Below, piece after piece: positions 8,909-19,349 of a stretch of DNA of 64,000 nt; positions within the stretch are counted from its first letter, which is position 1; the number at the start of each line of letters is the position of its first letter. The notes beneath the pieces are model-generated. The model did not search any database and had not been told where the DNA came from. It saw only the letters and a program-made list of their open reading frames with translations. A program made the position numbers and the translations under genes. Origin of the DNA: Streptomyces cirratus (GTDB taxonomy: Bacteria; Actinomycetota; Actinomycetes; Streptomycetales; Streptomycetaceae); assembly GCF_014650775.1 (NCBI RefSeq), contig NZ_BMVP01000019.1:1-64000 (forward strand). The letters run 5' to 3'.

Positions 8909-9910
8909 GTGCCCGGCCCCGGACCGACCATCGCCGACATCGCGCGCGCCGCGGAGGTCTCCACCGCGACCGTCTCGCACGCCCTCAACGGCACCGGCCG
9001 GCTCGCCGACGGCACCCGCCGCCGCGTCCGCGAGGTGGCGGCCGGCCTCGGTTACGGCTCCCGGCGCGGGCCCCGCACCCGCACCCTCGGGCTGGCGGTG
9101 ACCACGTACGCCGGCTCCGCCTGGGACTTCGTCGGCATCGCCTACTACTCCCGGCTGCTGACCGCCGCGACCTCCGCCGCCCACGCCCACGGCTACGCCC
9201 TGACCACCCTGCCCGCCGACCGCGGCGGCGAGCCGCTGTGGCACACCCTCGCCGTCGACGGGATGCTGCTGCTCGACAGCCCGGCCGGGGACCCCGTGCT
9301 GCGCGCCCTGCGAGCCCGCGGCCTGCCGTTGGTCTTCGACGGCCGCCCGGCGGACCCGTGGCCCTCGGACATATGGGTGGACAACGACCACGCGACCACC
9401 ACCCGAGAGGTACTCGACCACCTCGCGACCTCCGGGGCCCGGCGCGTCGCGCTGCAGTCCGGATACGGCCGGGAGTTCTACACCGGGGCCGTCACCTCCG
9501 CCTACGAACAGTGGTGCGCGCGGCGCGGCGCGGACCCGCTGGTGATCCCCTTCGATCCGGATGACCGTGCAGGTCACGCCTTCGACGGGGCTTTCGGCGC
9601 GCCCGTCCGGCCCGACGCCGTCTACTGCGTGTACGACCCGGGCGGCCGGCAGGCGCTGGCCGCCGCCGCGCGCCACGGCATCCGCACGCCCCACGACCTC
9701 CTGCTGGTCTGCGCCAGCGAGGATCCGTCGTACGCCCGCAATGATCCGCCCGTGACCACCGTCACCCTGGAGCCGGAGCGGATCGCCGTCCGGGCGGTGT
9801 CCGCACTGGTGGCACTGATCGAATCCGGGCAAGCGGAACCGCCCGGCCAGCTGACGGTGCCGGCAGGACTGAGGGTGCGCGCCTCGTCCCTTCCCCCGGA
9901 CATGTACTAG
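8909..9910 (+). CDS. LacI-family transcriptional regulator
   Basis: 333 residues, normal for the family. The N-terminal DNA-binding domain is TIADIARAAEVSTATVSHAL with the hinge region to about residue 60, followed by a periplasmic-binding-protein-like sensor domain. Only a GTG at 8909 fits the HTH frame; the ATG eight bases earlier is out of frame. The ligand cannot be deduced. The divergent amidohydrolase is the obvious target, and the palindrome at 8806-8817 is the obvious binding site. Confidence 0.9.
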   Translation: MPGPGPTIADIARAAEVSTATVSHALNGTGRLADGTRRRVREVAAGLGYGSRRGPRTRTLGLAVTTYAGSAWDFVGIAYYSRLLTAATSAAHAHGYALTTLPADRGGEPLWHTLAVDGMLLLDSPAGDPVLRALRARGLPLVFDGRPADPWPSDIWVDNDHATTTREVLDHLATSGARRVALQSGYGREFYTGAVTSAYEQWCARRGADPLVIPFDPDDRAGHAFDGAFGAPVRPDAVYCVYDPGGRQALAAAARHGIRTPHDLLLVCASEDPSYARNDPPVTTVTLEPERIAVRAVSALVALIESGQAEPPGQLTVPAGLRVRASSLPPDMY

Positions 9911-9913
9911 AGT

Positions 9914-9931
9914 TATCTCGACATCGAGATA
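9914..9931. promoter_or_regulatory. TamR-like palindrome upstream of aconitase
   Basis: TATCTCGACATCGAGATA: perfect 8-bp arms TATCTCGA/TCGAGATA separated by two bases. The MarR-family regulator TamR of S. coelicolor is known to bind the aconitase promoter as part of the oxidative-stress response of central metabolism. The match to that site type is from memory; the palindrome itself is unambiguous. Confidence 0.55.
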
Positions 9932-9975
9932 TCTGCCGAAGGCGTACCGCAGCCGCCCCCGCTAGTAAGGGTTAC

Positions 9976-9994
9976 CTAACTTAGCCCTACCTTA
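9976..9994. promoter_or_regulatory. Iron-box-like (DtxR/DmdR) site upstream of aconitase
   Basis: CTAACTTAGCCCTACCTTA, read on the other strand, matches the 19-bp DtxR/DmdR consensus at about 13 of 19 positions by eye. An iron-responsive repressor in front of an Fe-S enzyme is plausible, but the match is imperfect. Confidence 0.35.
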
Positions 9995-10064
9995 GCGGAA
10001 TGGCCATGGGGCGTGGCGGCAGGATGCGGTTATACGCGCGAAATCATGCATGAAGGAGACTGTC

Positions 10065-12779
<2,715 letters not shown>

Positions 12780-12798
12780 GTCCCCCAGCGGCACCCGA

Positions 12799-12829
12799 GG
12801 GCCGTATCCCCGTCAAGGGGGTACGGCCC
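12799..12829 (+). terminator. Rho-independent terminator of acnA
   Basis: 13-bp stem GGGCCGTATCCCC / GGGGGTACGGCCC (one G-T pair) with a 5-base loop, 20 bases after the stop codon and followed by TTCCGCTTTTT. This is one of the few hairpins here with a real T-run. Confidence 0.88.
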
Positions 12830-12908
12830 TTCCGCTTTTTCCGGGCCCGGGACAGGTTTCGGGGAGGTCTCAACTCGGAAAAGCTGACAGACAACAGTGT
12901 GCATGATC

Positions 12909-12938
12909 TTGCTCACACGAGCGGAAGTGGACTATACC
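12909..12938 (+). promoter_or_regulatory. Candidate promoter of ngcEFG
   Basis: TTGCTC (12909-12914), an 18-bp spacer and TATACC (12933-12938). The DasR-like site at 12926-12941 covers the -10 region. The leader to the ngcE start is about 130 bases. Confidence 0.4.
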
Positions 12939-12941
12939 TGT
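12926..12941. promoter_or_regulatory. DasR responsive element (dre)-like site
   Basis: AGTGGACTATACCTGT matches the dre consensus AGTGGTCTAGACCACT at 12 of 16 positions. DasR is the GntR-type repressor of GlcNAc and chitin uptake genes, released by GlcN-6-phosphate. Its position over the -10 box of a GlcNAc transporter operon makes the match more credible than the score alone. Confidence 0.5.
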
Positions 12942-13076
12942 GGCCGTCCGGATCACCGCGTTACGAGCGGCAACGGACCGGGGGACGGCGGGGGACCGGC
13001 GATGATGTCCGTATGCGCGGTGACCGTCGCGATTTCCGGCCTCCTTCACACTTCTGACGAAGGCGAGGACAAGAGC

Positions 13077-14501
13077 ATGGGATCCACTGGTGAGGGCTTC
13101 GGCCGCCGTGACCTGATCAAGCGCTCCGCGGCACTGGGACTGATCTCGGTACCCACGATGAGCTTCCTGTCCGCCTGCGCCTCCGGCGGCGACACCACGA
13201 CGAAGGGCCCCGCGAAGGGGGCCGTCTCCAAGGAGAACCCCTTCGGCGTGGCCAAGGGCGGCAAGATGGACGTCGTCGTCTTCAAGGGCGGCTTCGGCGA
13301 CGACTACGCCAAGGCGTGGGAAGCCGCCTTCGACAAGAAGTGGGGCACCACCAGCACCCACCTCGGCACCCAGGAGATCACCGGCAAGCTCCAGCCGCGC
13401 TTCAACGGTGGCAACCCGCCGGACGTCATCGACGACTCGGGCGCCCAGCAGATCAAGGTCGACGTCCTCGCCAAGGGCGGCCAGCTCGCCGACCTCACCC
13501 AGGTCCTCGACGCGCCCTCCCTGGACGACCCGGCCAAGAAGGTCCGGGACATGCTGATCCCCGGCACCGTGGAACAGGGCACCCAGGGCGGCAAGTTCGT
13601 CGCCCTGTACTACGTCTACACCGTCTTCGGCTTCTGGTACTCCGGCAAGCTCTTCAAGGAGAAGGGCTGGAGCGAGCCCAAGACCTGGGACGAGTTCCTG
13701 GCGGTCTGCGCGAAGGCCAAGGAAGCCGGCATCGGCGGCCTCGCCCACCAGGGGAAGTACCCGTACTACATCAACGTCGTCATCATGGACCTGATCGCCA
13801 AGAAGGGCGGCCTGGACGCGATGAAGGCGATCGACAACCTCGAACCGAACGCCTTCGAGGGCAACCCCGCCGCCCTCGCGGCGGTCGAGGCGGTGTACGA
13901 GGTCGTCGAGAAGGGCCTGCTGATGCCGGGCACCAACGGCCTCACCCACACGGAGTCCCAGACGGCCTGGAACCAGTACAAGGCCGCCTTCATCCCCTCC
14001 GGCTCCTGGCTGGAGAACGAGCAGCTCAAGCAGACCCCGGAGGACTTCGACATGAAGTTCCTGCCGGTCCCGGTGCTCGCCGACAGCAAGCTGCCCTTCG
14101 AGGCCATCCGGGCGGGGGCGGGCGAACCCTTCATCGTTCCCGAGAAGGCCGCCAACAAGGCCGGAGGCCTGGAGTTCCTGCGCTCGATGCTGTCACGCGA
14201 ATGGTCGACCGTCTTCGCCCAGCAGGCCAACTCCCTCACCGTCGTCAAGGACGGCGTGGACCCCGGCGTCAAGCTGCGCCCGGGCACGCAGTCCGCGGTG
14301 GCGGCGGTCAAGGCGGCCGGGACCAACACCTTCAACTACCTGTACCCCGACTGGTACAGCGAGATGGACACCGAGATCCAGAACGCGTCCAATGAGCTGA
14401 TGGCCCAGCGGATCCAGCCAAAGGAATGGATCAAGCGGGCCCAGGCTGCGGTAGACAAGGCTGCCAAGGACCCGAACGCGAAGAACAACCGCCGCAGCTG
14501 A
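13077..14501 (+). CDS. ngcE: N-acetylglucosamine/chitobiose ABC transporter, substrate-binding lipoprotein
   Basis: 474-residue extracellular solute-binding protein (family 1). The N-terminus has a twin-arginine motif GRRDLIKRS followed by a lipobox FLSAC, so it is a Tat-exported lipoprotein anchored on the outer face of the membrane. The ATG at 13077 follows a purine-rich ribosome site and gives the complete signal peptide; in-frame upstream sequence is promoter. NgcE is known from S. olivaceoviridis to bind GlcNAc and chitobiose. The two permease genes follow 22 and 13 bases apart, and as in other ngc operons no ATPase gene is present; the shared ATPase MsiK normally serves such transporters. 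Likely under DasR control through the upstream site. Confidence 0.92.
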   Translation: MGSTGEGFGRRDLIKRSAALGLISVPTMSFLSACASGGDTTTKGPAKGAVSKENPFGVAKGGKMDVVVFKGGFGDDYAKAWEAAFDKKWGTTSTHLGTQEITGKLQPRFNGGNPPDVIDDSGAQQIKVDVLAKGGQLADLTQVLDAPSLDDPAKKVRDMLIPGTVEQGTQGGKFVALYYVYTVFGFWYSGKLFKEKGWSEPKTWDEFLAVCAKAKEAGIGGLAHQGKYPYYINVVIMDLIAKKGGLDAMKAIDNLEPNAFEGNPAALAAVEAVYEVVEKGLLMPGTNGLTHTESQTAWNQYKAAFIPSGSWLENEQLKQTPEDFDMKFLPVPVLADSKLPFEAIRAGAGEPFIVPEKAANKAGGLEFLRSMLSREWSTVFAQQANSLTVVKDGVDPGVKLRPGTQSAVAAVKAAGTNTFNYLYPDWYSEMDTEIQNASNELMAQRIQPKEWIKRAQAAVDKAAKDPNAKNNRRS

Positions 14502-14523
14502 CGTCACGGACGGGACGGACACC

Positions 14524-15468
14524 ATGAGCCACGTTGCCCGCGGCACAGGACGGGGCGGTTTCATCACCGGCTTCCTGATCCTGCCGCTCGCGCTGTACCT
14601 GACCTTCGTCATCTGGCCCTACATCCAGACGTTCGGCTACTCCTTCACCAACTGGTCGGGTCAGTCGCCGACGTTCCAGTTCGTCGGCCTGGACAACTAC
14701 GCGGCGCTGATGAAGGACGAGGTCTTCCGCGGCGCCCTGTGGCACAACCTGCTGCTCCTGGTGTTCGTCCCGGTGATCACCATCCTGCTCGCGCTGTTCT
14801 TCGCCTTCATGGTGAACGCGGGCGGCCGCAGCGGCGCCGGCGGGGTGCGGGGCGTGCGCGGATCGGGCCTCTACAAGATCGTCTACTTCTTCCCGCAGGT
14901 CCTCTCCCTCGCCATCCTCGCCGTGCTCTTCGGCGCCGTGTACCGCAGCGACGCGGGCGGCCTGCTCAACGGCTTCCTCACCAAGCTCGGCGTCGTCGAC
15001 CCGGCCCACCCCGTCGAATGGCTGAACGAGCCGAACCTGGTGCTGTGGTGCCTGCTCATGGTGGTCGTCTGGCACGGAGTCGGCTTCTACCTGGTGCTCT
15101 TCTCCGCGGCCATGCAGTCCGTCCCCCGGGACATCTACGAGGCAGCGCTGCTGGACGGCGCCGGCCGGGCCCAGACCTTCTTCAAGGTCACCCTGCCCCT
15201 GCTGTGGGACTCGGTACAGACCGCCGCCGTGTACCTGGGCATCGCCGCGATGGACATGTTCGTCCTCGTGTCCACGATGACCTCGGGCCAGTTCGGCGGC
15301 GGCCCCGACCACCACAGCGAGGTCATGGCGACCGTGCTGATGCGCAACTTCCTCTACTTCGGCAAGAGCGGATACGCCTGCGCCATGGGCGTGGTCATGC
15401 TCGTCCTGACCATGATCCTCTCCATCGTCACGCTGCGCGCCACCCGCCGCGAGCGCATCGAGTTCTGA
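14524..15468 (+). CDS. ngcF: GlcNAc/chitobiose ABC transporter, permease
   Basis: 314-residue integral membrane protein with six predicted transmembrane segments, of the MalF-like permease family. The ATPase-docking EAA loop is EAALLDGAGRAQTFFKVTLP (about residues 205-225). It starts 22 bases after ngcE and ends 13 bases before ngcG, forming one operon. It pairs with NgcG to form the membrane channel. Confidence 0.92.
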   Translation: MSHVARGTGRGGFITGFLILPLALYLTFVIWPYIQTFGYSFTNWSGQSPTFQFVGLDNYAALMKDEVFRGALWHNLLLLVFVPVITILLALFFAFMVNAGGRSGAGGVRGVRGSGLYKIVYFFPQVLSLAILAVLFGAVYRSDAGGLLNGFLTKLGVVDPAHPVEWLNEPNLVLWCLLMVVVWHGVGFYLVLFSAAMQSVPRDIYEAALLDGAGRAQTFFKVTLPLLWDSVQTAAVYLGIAAMDMFVLVSTMTSGQFGGGPDHHSEVMATVLMRNFLYFGKSGYACAMGVVMLVLTMILSIVTLRATRRERIEF

Positions 15469-15481
15469 GCGGGAGACACCG

Positions 15482-16408
15482 ATGACCACAGTGACCAAGG
15501 CCCCCGGAGAGGCCGCCGCCGAGCGGCCCGGCGGCGGCCGCCGCGCCAAGGAGGGCGGCAAGGGCCCCTCCGACGGCACGGTGCTCAACGTCTTCTCGCA
15601 CGGCTTCCTGGCCGTCTGGGCGATACTGATCGTCCTGCCCCTGATCTGGCTCGCGCTCGGCTCCTTCAAGACCGACTCGCAGATCGGCGGCTCGGCCCTC
15701 AGCTGGCCCTCACACTGGCACTTCGACGCCTTTTCCCGCGCCTGGGACAAGGGCATCGGCGACTACTTCGCCCACACGCTGATCGTGCTGGTGTTCTCCG
15801 TCCCGCTGACCATGCTGCTCGGGTCGATGGCGGCGTACGTGCTGGCCCGCTACCCCTTCCCGGGGAACCGGGTCGTGTACTACTTCTTCGTCAGCGGGGC
15901 GATGTTCCCCGTCTTCCTGGCCCTCGTCCCGCTCTTCTTCATGGTCAAGCGCCTCGACATGCTCAACACGTACCAGGGCCTGATCCTCGTGTACGTGGCG
16001 TACTCGATGCCGTTCACCGTCTTCTTCATGCACTCGTTCTTCCGGACGCTGCCCACGGCGGTCCACGAGGCGGCGGTGATCGACGGGGCCTCCGACACCC
16101 GGATCTTCTTCCAGGTCATGCTGCCGATGGCCAAGCCCGGTCTGATCAGCGTGGGGATATTCAATGTCCTGGGCCAGTGGAACCAGTACATCCTGCCCTC
16201 CGTGCTGATGCAGCCCCAGAGCGGATCGGACCCCGAGCGCTACATGCTCACCCAGGGCCTGATCCAGCTCCAGTACCAGATGGGCTACGAGACGGACCTG
16301 CCGGTGCTGTTCGCCGGCGTGACGATCGCGATGATCCCGATGCTGGTGGTCTACCTCTCCTTCCAGCGCCAGATCCAGGCCGGCCTGACCTCCGCCACCC
16401 TCAAGTAG
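15482..16408 (+). CDS. ngcG: GlcNAc/chitobiose ABC transporter, permease
   Basis: 308-residue MalG-like permease. A polar Gly/Lys-rich N-terminal tail of about 40 residues precedes six membrane segments. The EAA loop is HEAAVIDGASDTRIFFQVML. Last gene of ngcEFG. The ATG overlaps no other gene and is preceded by GGGAGAC. A long hairpin follows at 16441-16505. Confidence 0.92.
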   Translation: MTTVTKAPGEAAAERPGGGRRAKEGGKGPSDGTVLNVFSHGFLAVWAILIVLPLIWLALGSFKTDSQIGGSALSWPSHWHFDAFSRAWDKGIGDYFAHTLIVLVFSVPLTMLLGSMAAYVLARYPFPGNRVVYYFFVSGAMFPVFLALVPLFFMVKRLDMLNTYQGLILVYVAYSMPFTVFFMHSFFRTLPTAVHEAAVIDGASDTRIFFQVMLPMAKPGLISVGIFNVLGQWNQYILPSVLMQPQSGSDPERYMLTQGLIQLQYQMGYETDLPVLFAGVTIAMIPMLVVYLSFQRQIQAGLTSATLK

Positions 16409-16440
16409 GGCTGCCGCCCCGCCGGCCCCCGCAGGGCCCG

Positions 16441-16505
16441 TGACACGAAATGAACGGCCTTCTATCAGCCAATATGGCCGATAGTGGCCGTTTCGTGCTG
16501 TGTCA
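16441..16505 (+). terminator. Long imperfect inverted repeat after ngcG, probable terminator
   Basis: Outer arms TGACACGAAA (16441-16450) and TTTCGTG plus TGTCA (16491-16505) pair, and the inner ACGGCC and CTATC segments pair across an AATAT loop with a three-base bulge. It separates ngcEFG from the rok7B7 promoter. There is no clear T-run. Confidence 0.55.
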
Positions 16506-16510
16506 GCCTC

Positions 16511-16539
16511 TTGACGTGTGAGGGGCCAAAGGCTCGACT
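16511..16539 (+). promoter_or_regulatory. Promoter of rok7B7
   Basis: TTGACG (16511-16516), 17-bp spacer, TCGACT (16534-16539), the streptomycete housekeeping pattern. Predicted start of transcription is near 16546, inside the candidate operator at 16545-16557. Confidence 0.55.
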
Positions 16540-16544
16540 TAAGG

Positions 16545-16557
16545 TTCACAAGTTGGA
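16545..16557 (+). promoter_or_regulatory. Candidate Rok7B7 autoregulatory site
   Basis: TTCACAAGTTGGA matches 10 of 13 positions of the Rok7B7 consensus as I remember it (TTKAMKHSTTSAV) and lies over the predicted transcription start of the regulator's own gene. Confidence 0.35.
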
Positions 16558-16645
16558 GAGACGCCGGTGTCTCGGAGCACCCAGCCCTGATCGCCGGCCG
16601 GGGGGCGACGGCCGGCCGTCGCTTATGGGCAGGAGTGGATGAGTC

Positions 16646-17860
16646 GTGCAGACTCCGGGATCGCAGTCGTCGCTGCATCGCGCGAACCTCGAACGCGTCG
16701 TGCGGGCCGTCCGGCTCGCGGGTTCACTGACGCAGGCGGAGATCGCCCGCGCCACCGGACTGTCGGCGGCCACGGTCTCCAACATCGTCCGTGAACTCAA
16801 GGAAGGCGGGACCGTCGAGGTCACCGACACCTCGGCGGGCGGCCGGCGGGCCCGCAGCGTCTCGCTCAGCGGGGACGCGGGCATCGTCATCGGCGTGGAC
16901 TTCGGCCACACCCACCTGCGGGTGGCCGTGGGCAACCTCGCCCACCAGGTGCTCGCCGAGGACTCCGAGCCGCTGGACGTGGACGCCTCCTGGACCGAGG
17001 GCTTCGACCGCGCGGAGGCGCTGGTCGGGCGGCTGATCGCGGGCATAGGGGTGGGCCGCGACAAGGTCATCGGCGTCGGCCTCGGCGTCCCCGGCCCCAT
17101 CGACGTCGAGTCCGGCACGCTCGGCTCCACCGCGATCCTGCCGGGCTGGGCCGGAATCAACCCGCGCCAGGAGCTGTCCAGCCGTTTGGGCGTACCGGTG
17201 TACGTGGACAACGACGCGAACCTGGGTGCGCTCGGCGAACTGGTCTGGGGGAGCGGCCGGGGGGTCAAGGACCTCGCCTACATCAAGGTCGCCAGCGGTG
17301 TCGGCTCCGGTCTGGTGATCAACGGTCAGATCTACCGGGGACCCGGCGGCACGGCGGGCGAGATCGGGCACATCACCCTCGACGAATCGGGCCCGGTCTG
17401 CCGCTGCGGCAACCGCGGCTGCCTGGAGACGTTCACCGCCGCCCGGTACGTCCTGCCCCTCCTACAGGGCACCCACGGACCGGAGTTGACGATGGACCGG
17501 GTCGTGGAGCTGGCCCGCGGGGGCGACCCCGGCTGCCGTCGGGTCATCACGGACGTCGGCCGTCACATCGGCAGCGGCGTGGCCAGCCTGTGCAACCTGC
17601 TGAACCCCAGCCGGGTGGTGCTCGGCGGCTCGCTCGCCGAAGCCGGTGAACTGGTCCTCGCCCCCATCCGTGAATCAGTGGGGAGGTACGCCATCCCCAG
17701 CGCGGCACGGCAGCTCTCGGTGCTCACGGGTTCCCTGGGCGGGCGCGCGGAAGTGCTCGGCGCCCTGGCTCTCGTGCTGAGCGAGATGGGTGATTCGACG
17801 CTTTTGGCAGAAAATGGAATCGGAGTACGGGCTCCCGCCCTGATGTCTTCAGTTAGATAA
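16646..17860 (+). CDS. rok7B7: ROK-family transcriptional regulator Rok7B7
   Basis: 404 residues: N-terminal winged HTH (SLTQAEIARATGLSAATVSN, residues ~30-50) and a ROK sugar-kinase-like domain with the zinc motif CRCGNRGCLE near residue 255 and the ATP/phosphate loop GVDFGHTHLRVAV. The GTG at 16646 follows GCAGGAG; an ATG eight bases upstream is out of frame. Position between ngcEFG and xylFGH matches rok7B7 of S. coelicolor, which controls xylose uptake, glucose repression and antibiotic production. The name therefore rests on synteny plus family. It probably represses xylFGH via the 17891-17903 site, and itself. Confidence 0.9.
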   Translation: MQTPGSQSSLHRANLERVVRAVRLAGSLTQAEIARATGLSAATVSNIVRELKEGGTVEVTDTSAGGRRARSVSLSGDAGIVIGVDFGHTHLRVAVGNLAHQVLAEDSEPLDVDASWTEGFDRAEALVGRLIAGIGVGRDKVIGVGLGVPGPIDVESGTLGSTAILPGWAGINPRQELSSRLGVPVYVDNDANLGALGELVWGSGRGVKDLAYIKVASGVGSGLVINGQIYRGPGGTAGEIGHITLDESGPVCRCGNRGCLETFTAARYVLPLLQGTHGPELTMDRVVELARGGDPGCRRVITDVGRHIGSGVASLCNLLNPSRVVLGGSLAEAGELVLAPIRESVGRYAIPSAARQLSVLTGSLGGRAEVLGALALVLSEMGDSTLLAENGIGVRAPALMSSVR

Positions 17861-17890
17861 CGGATGGCACCGTTGTCATCTCGTTAAGGA

Positions 17891-17903
17891 TTCACTCCTT
17901 GAC
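17891..17903 (+). promoter_or_regulatory. Candidate Rok7B7 operator upstream of xylF
   Basis: TTCACTCCTTGAC matches 12 of 13 positions of the recalled Rok7B7 consensus TTKAMKHSTTSAV. It overlaps an inverted repeat TTAAGGA/TCCTTGA (17884-17902) and ends 18 bases before the -35 box of the xylF promoter. Confidence 0.55.
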
Positions 17904-17921
17904 GGCAAACTGCGGCCGGGG

Positions 17922-17950
17922 TTGACTCGCATCCACCTCGGCCGCACTGT
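17922..17950 (+). promoter_or_regulatory. Promoter of xylF
   Basis: TTGACT (17922-17927), exactly 17 bp, CACTGT (17945-17950). This gives a leader of about 20 bases containing the ribosome site GGGAGG. Confidence 0.55.
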
Positions 17951-17977
17951 CGCGGCCTCGTCAGGGAGGTTCAACCA

Positions 17978-19090
17978 ATGAACACTCGTATGCGCAGAGC
18001 CGCTGTTGCCGTTGCCGCCGGCGCGATGGCCGTTTCCCTCGCCGCATGTGGGAGCGCGAAGGAGTCCGGCGACAAGGCGAAGGAGTCGGGCCCGGCCAAG
18101 GGCGACGCGATAACCGTCGGCCTGCTCCTTCCGGAAAACCAGACGGCCCGTTACGAGAAGTTCGACAAGCCGCTCATCGAGAAGAAGGTCGCCGACCTCA
18201 CCGGCGGCAAGGCCAAGGTCGTCTACGCCAACGCCAAGCAGGACGCGACCACGCAGAACTCGCAGGTCGACACGATGATCACCAACAAGGTGGACGTCCT
18301 GATCGTCGACGCGGTCGACGCCAAGGCCATCGCCGGCTCGGTCAAGAAGGCCAAGGACGCCGGCATCCCGGTCGTCGCCTACGACCGCCTCGCCGAAGGC
18401 CCGATCGACGCCTACACCTCCTTCGACAACGAAGAGGTCGGCAAGGTCCAGGGCAAGGCCCTGCTCGACGCGCTGGGCGACAAGGCCAAGGACGGCCAGA
18501 TCGTCATGATGAACGGCTCCGTCACCGACCCGAACGCCGCCCTGTTCAAGAAGGGCGCGCACTCCGTCCTCGACGGCAAGGTGAACATCGGCAAGGAGTA
18601 CGACACCAAGGAGTGGAAGCCGGAGAACGCCAACACCAACATGGCGGGCGCGCTCTCGGCGCTCGGCAAGGACAAGGTGATCGGCGTCTACTCCGCCAAC
18701 GACGGCATGGCCGGCGGCATCATCACCGCCCTCAAGGCGGCCGGTCTGTCCCCCCTCCCGCCCGTGACCGGCCAGGACGCGGAGCTCGCGGGCGTGCAGC
18801 GCATCGTCGCGGGTGAGCAGTTCATGAGCGTCTACAAGCCGTACGCGCCGGAGGCCGCGGCCGCCGCCCAGATGGCCGTCGCCCTCGCCAAGCACGAGAA
18901 GATCGCCGACATCGTCAACCAGAACGTCGACAGCCCGACCACCAAGGGCGTCCCGTCCGTGCTGATCCCGGTCGTCTCGCTCACCAAGGCCAACATCAAG
19001 GACACCGTCGTCAAGGACGGCGTCTACACGCTCGACGAGATCTGCACCGACAAGTACGCGGCCGCCTGCACGAGCATCGGCTTGAAGTAA
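17978..19090 (+). CDS. xylF: Xylose ABC transporter, substrate-binding lipoprotein
   Basis: 370 residues. Signal peptide with lipobox SLAAC (cysteine at residue 24), then a type I periplasmic-binding-protein fold (GLLLPENQTARYEKFDKP at the start of the mature domain, VDAKAIAGSVKKAKDAGIPVV, YSANDGMAGG). Closest in layout to XylF/ChvE/RbsB sugar binders. Ribosome site AGGGAGG lies ten bases upstream of the ATG. xylG and xylH follow, but after a 259-bp gap containing two hairpins, so the binding protein can be made in excess over the membrane parts. Synteny with rok7B7 supports xylose over ribose or galactose. Confidence 0.9.
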   Translation: MNTRMRRAAVAVAAGAMAVSLAACGSAKESGDKAKESGPAKGDAITVGLLLPENQTARYEKFDKPLIEKKVADLTGGKAKVVYANAKQDATTQNSQVDTMITNKVDVLIVDAVDAKAIAGSVKKAKDAGIPVVAYDRLAEGPIDAYTSFDNEEVGKVQGKALLDALGDKAKDGQIVMMNGSVTDPNAALFKKGAHSVLDGKVNIGKEYDTKEWKPENANTNMAGALSALGKDKVIGVYSANDGMAGGIITALKAAGLSPLPPVTGQDAELAGVQRIVAGEQFMSVYKPYAPEAAAAAQMAVALAKHEKIADIVNQNVDSPTTKGVPSVLIPVVSLTKANIKDTVVKDGVYTLDEICTDKYAAACTSIGLK

Positions 19091-19114
19091 GCGGGCCGAA
19101 GGCCTGAGGCAAGC

Positions 19115-19134
19115 GGGCCGGAGTGAACCGGCCC
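19115..19134 (+). terminator. Hairpin after xylF, probable attenuator or mRNA stabiliser
   Basis: GGGCCGG (19115-19121) and CCGGCCC (19128-19134) with a 6-base loop, 24 bases after the xylF stop. Such hairpins after binding-protein genes often stabilise the upstream message or partly stop transcription. Confidence 0.5.
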
Positions 19135-19192
19135 GAGCAGTCGGCCTGAGGTGAAGGCCCCCGTCGCCCGAAAGGGACGACCCCACGCCTGT

Positions 19193-19234
19193 CCGGCGCC
19201 CCGCCCCCTTTCCCCGCCATCCGCGGGGCGCCGG
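19193..19234 (+). terminator. Second hairpin in the xylF-xylG gap
   Basis: 12-bp perfect stem CCGGCGCCCCGC (19193-19204) / GCGGGGCGCCGG (19223-19234) with an 18-base loop. Together with the first hairpin it would reduce read-through from xylF into xylGH. Confidence 0.55.
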
Positions 19235-19238
19235 TACA

Positions 19239-19259
19239 GAAACGTTTCGTCCGTAATTT
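19239..19259 (+). promoter_or_regulatory. GAAACGTTTC palindrome and possible internal promoter before xylG
   Basis: GAAACGTTTC (19239-19248) is a perfect 10-bp palindrome with the central CG typical of LacI-family operators. TAATTT (19254-19259), unusually AT-rich here, fits a -10 box. If both work, xylGH has its own regulated promoter. Confidence 0.35.
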
Positions 19260-19349
19260 TCTGAGGGCTCCGGCCCCCATTGCCCCATTCGCGTTCCTGC
19301 TCTTTTGCACGACATCCCCGCCGGTCAGGCGGCGAAGGAGATGGTTCAT

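Noticed and set aside
12897..13076. Extension of ngcE upstream to an ATG at 12897.
   Set aside because: It would put promoter and dre-like sequence inside the protein and bury the Tat signal peptide 60 residues from the N-terminus.
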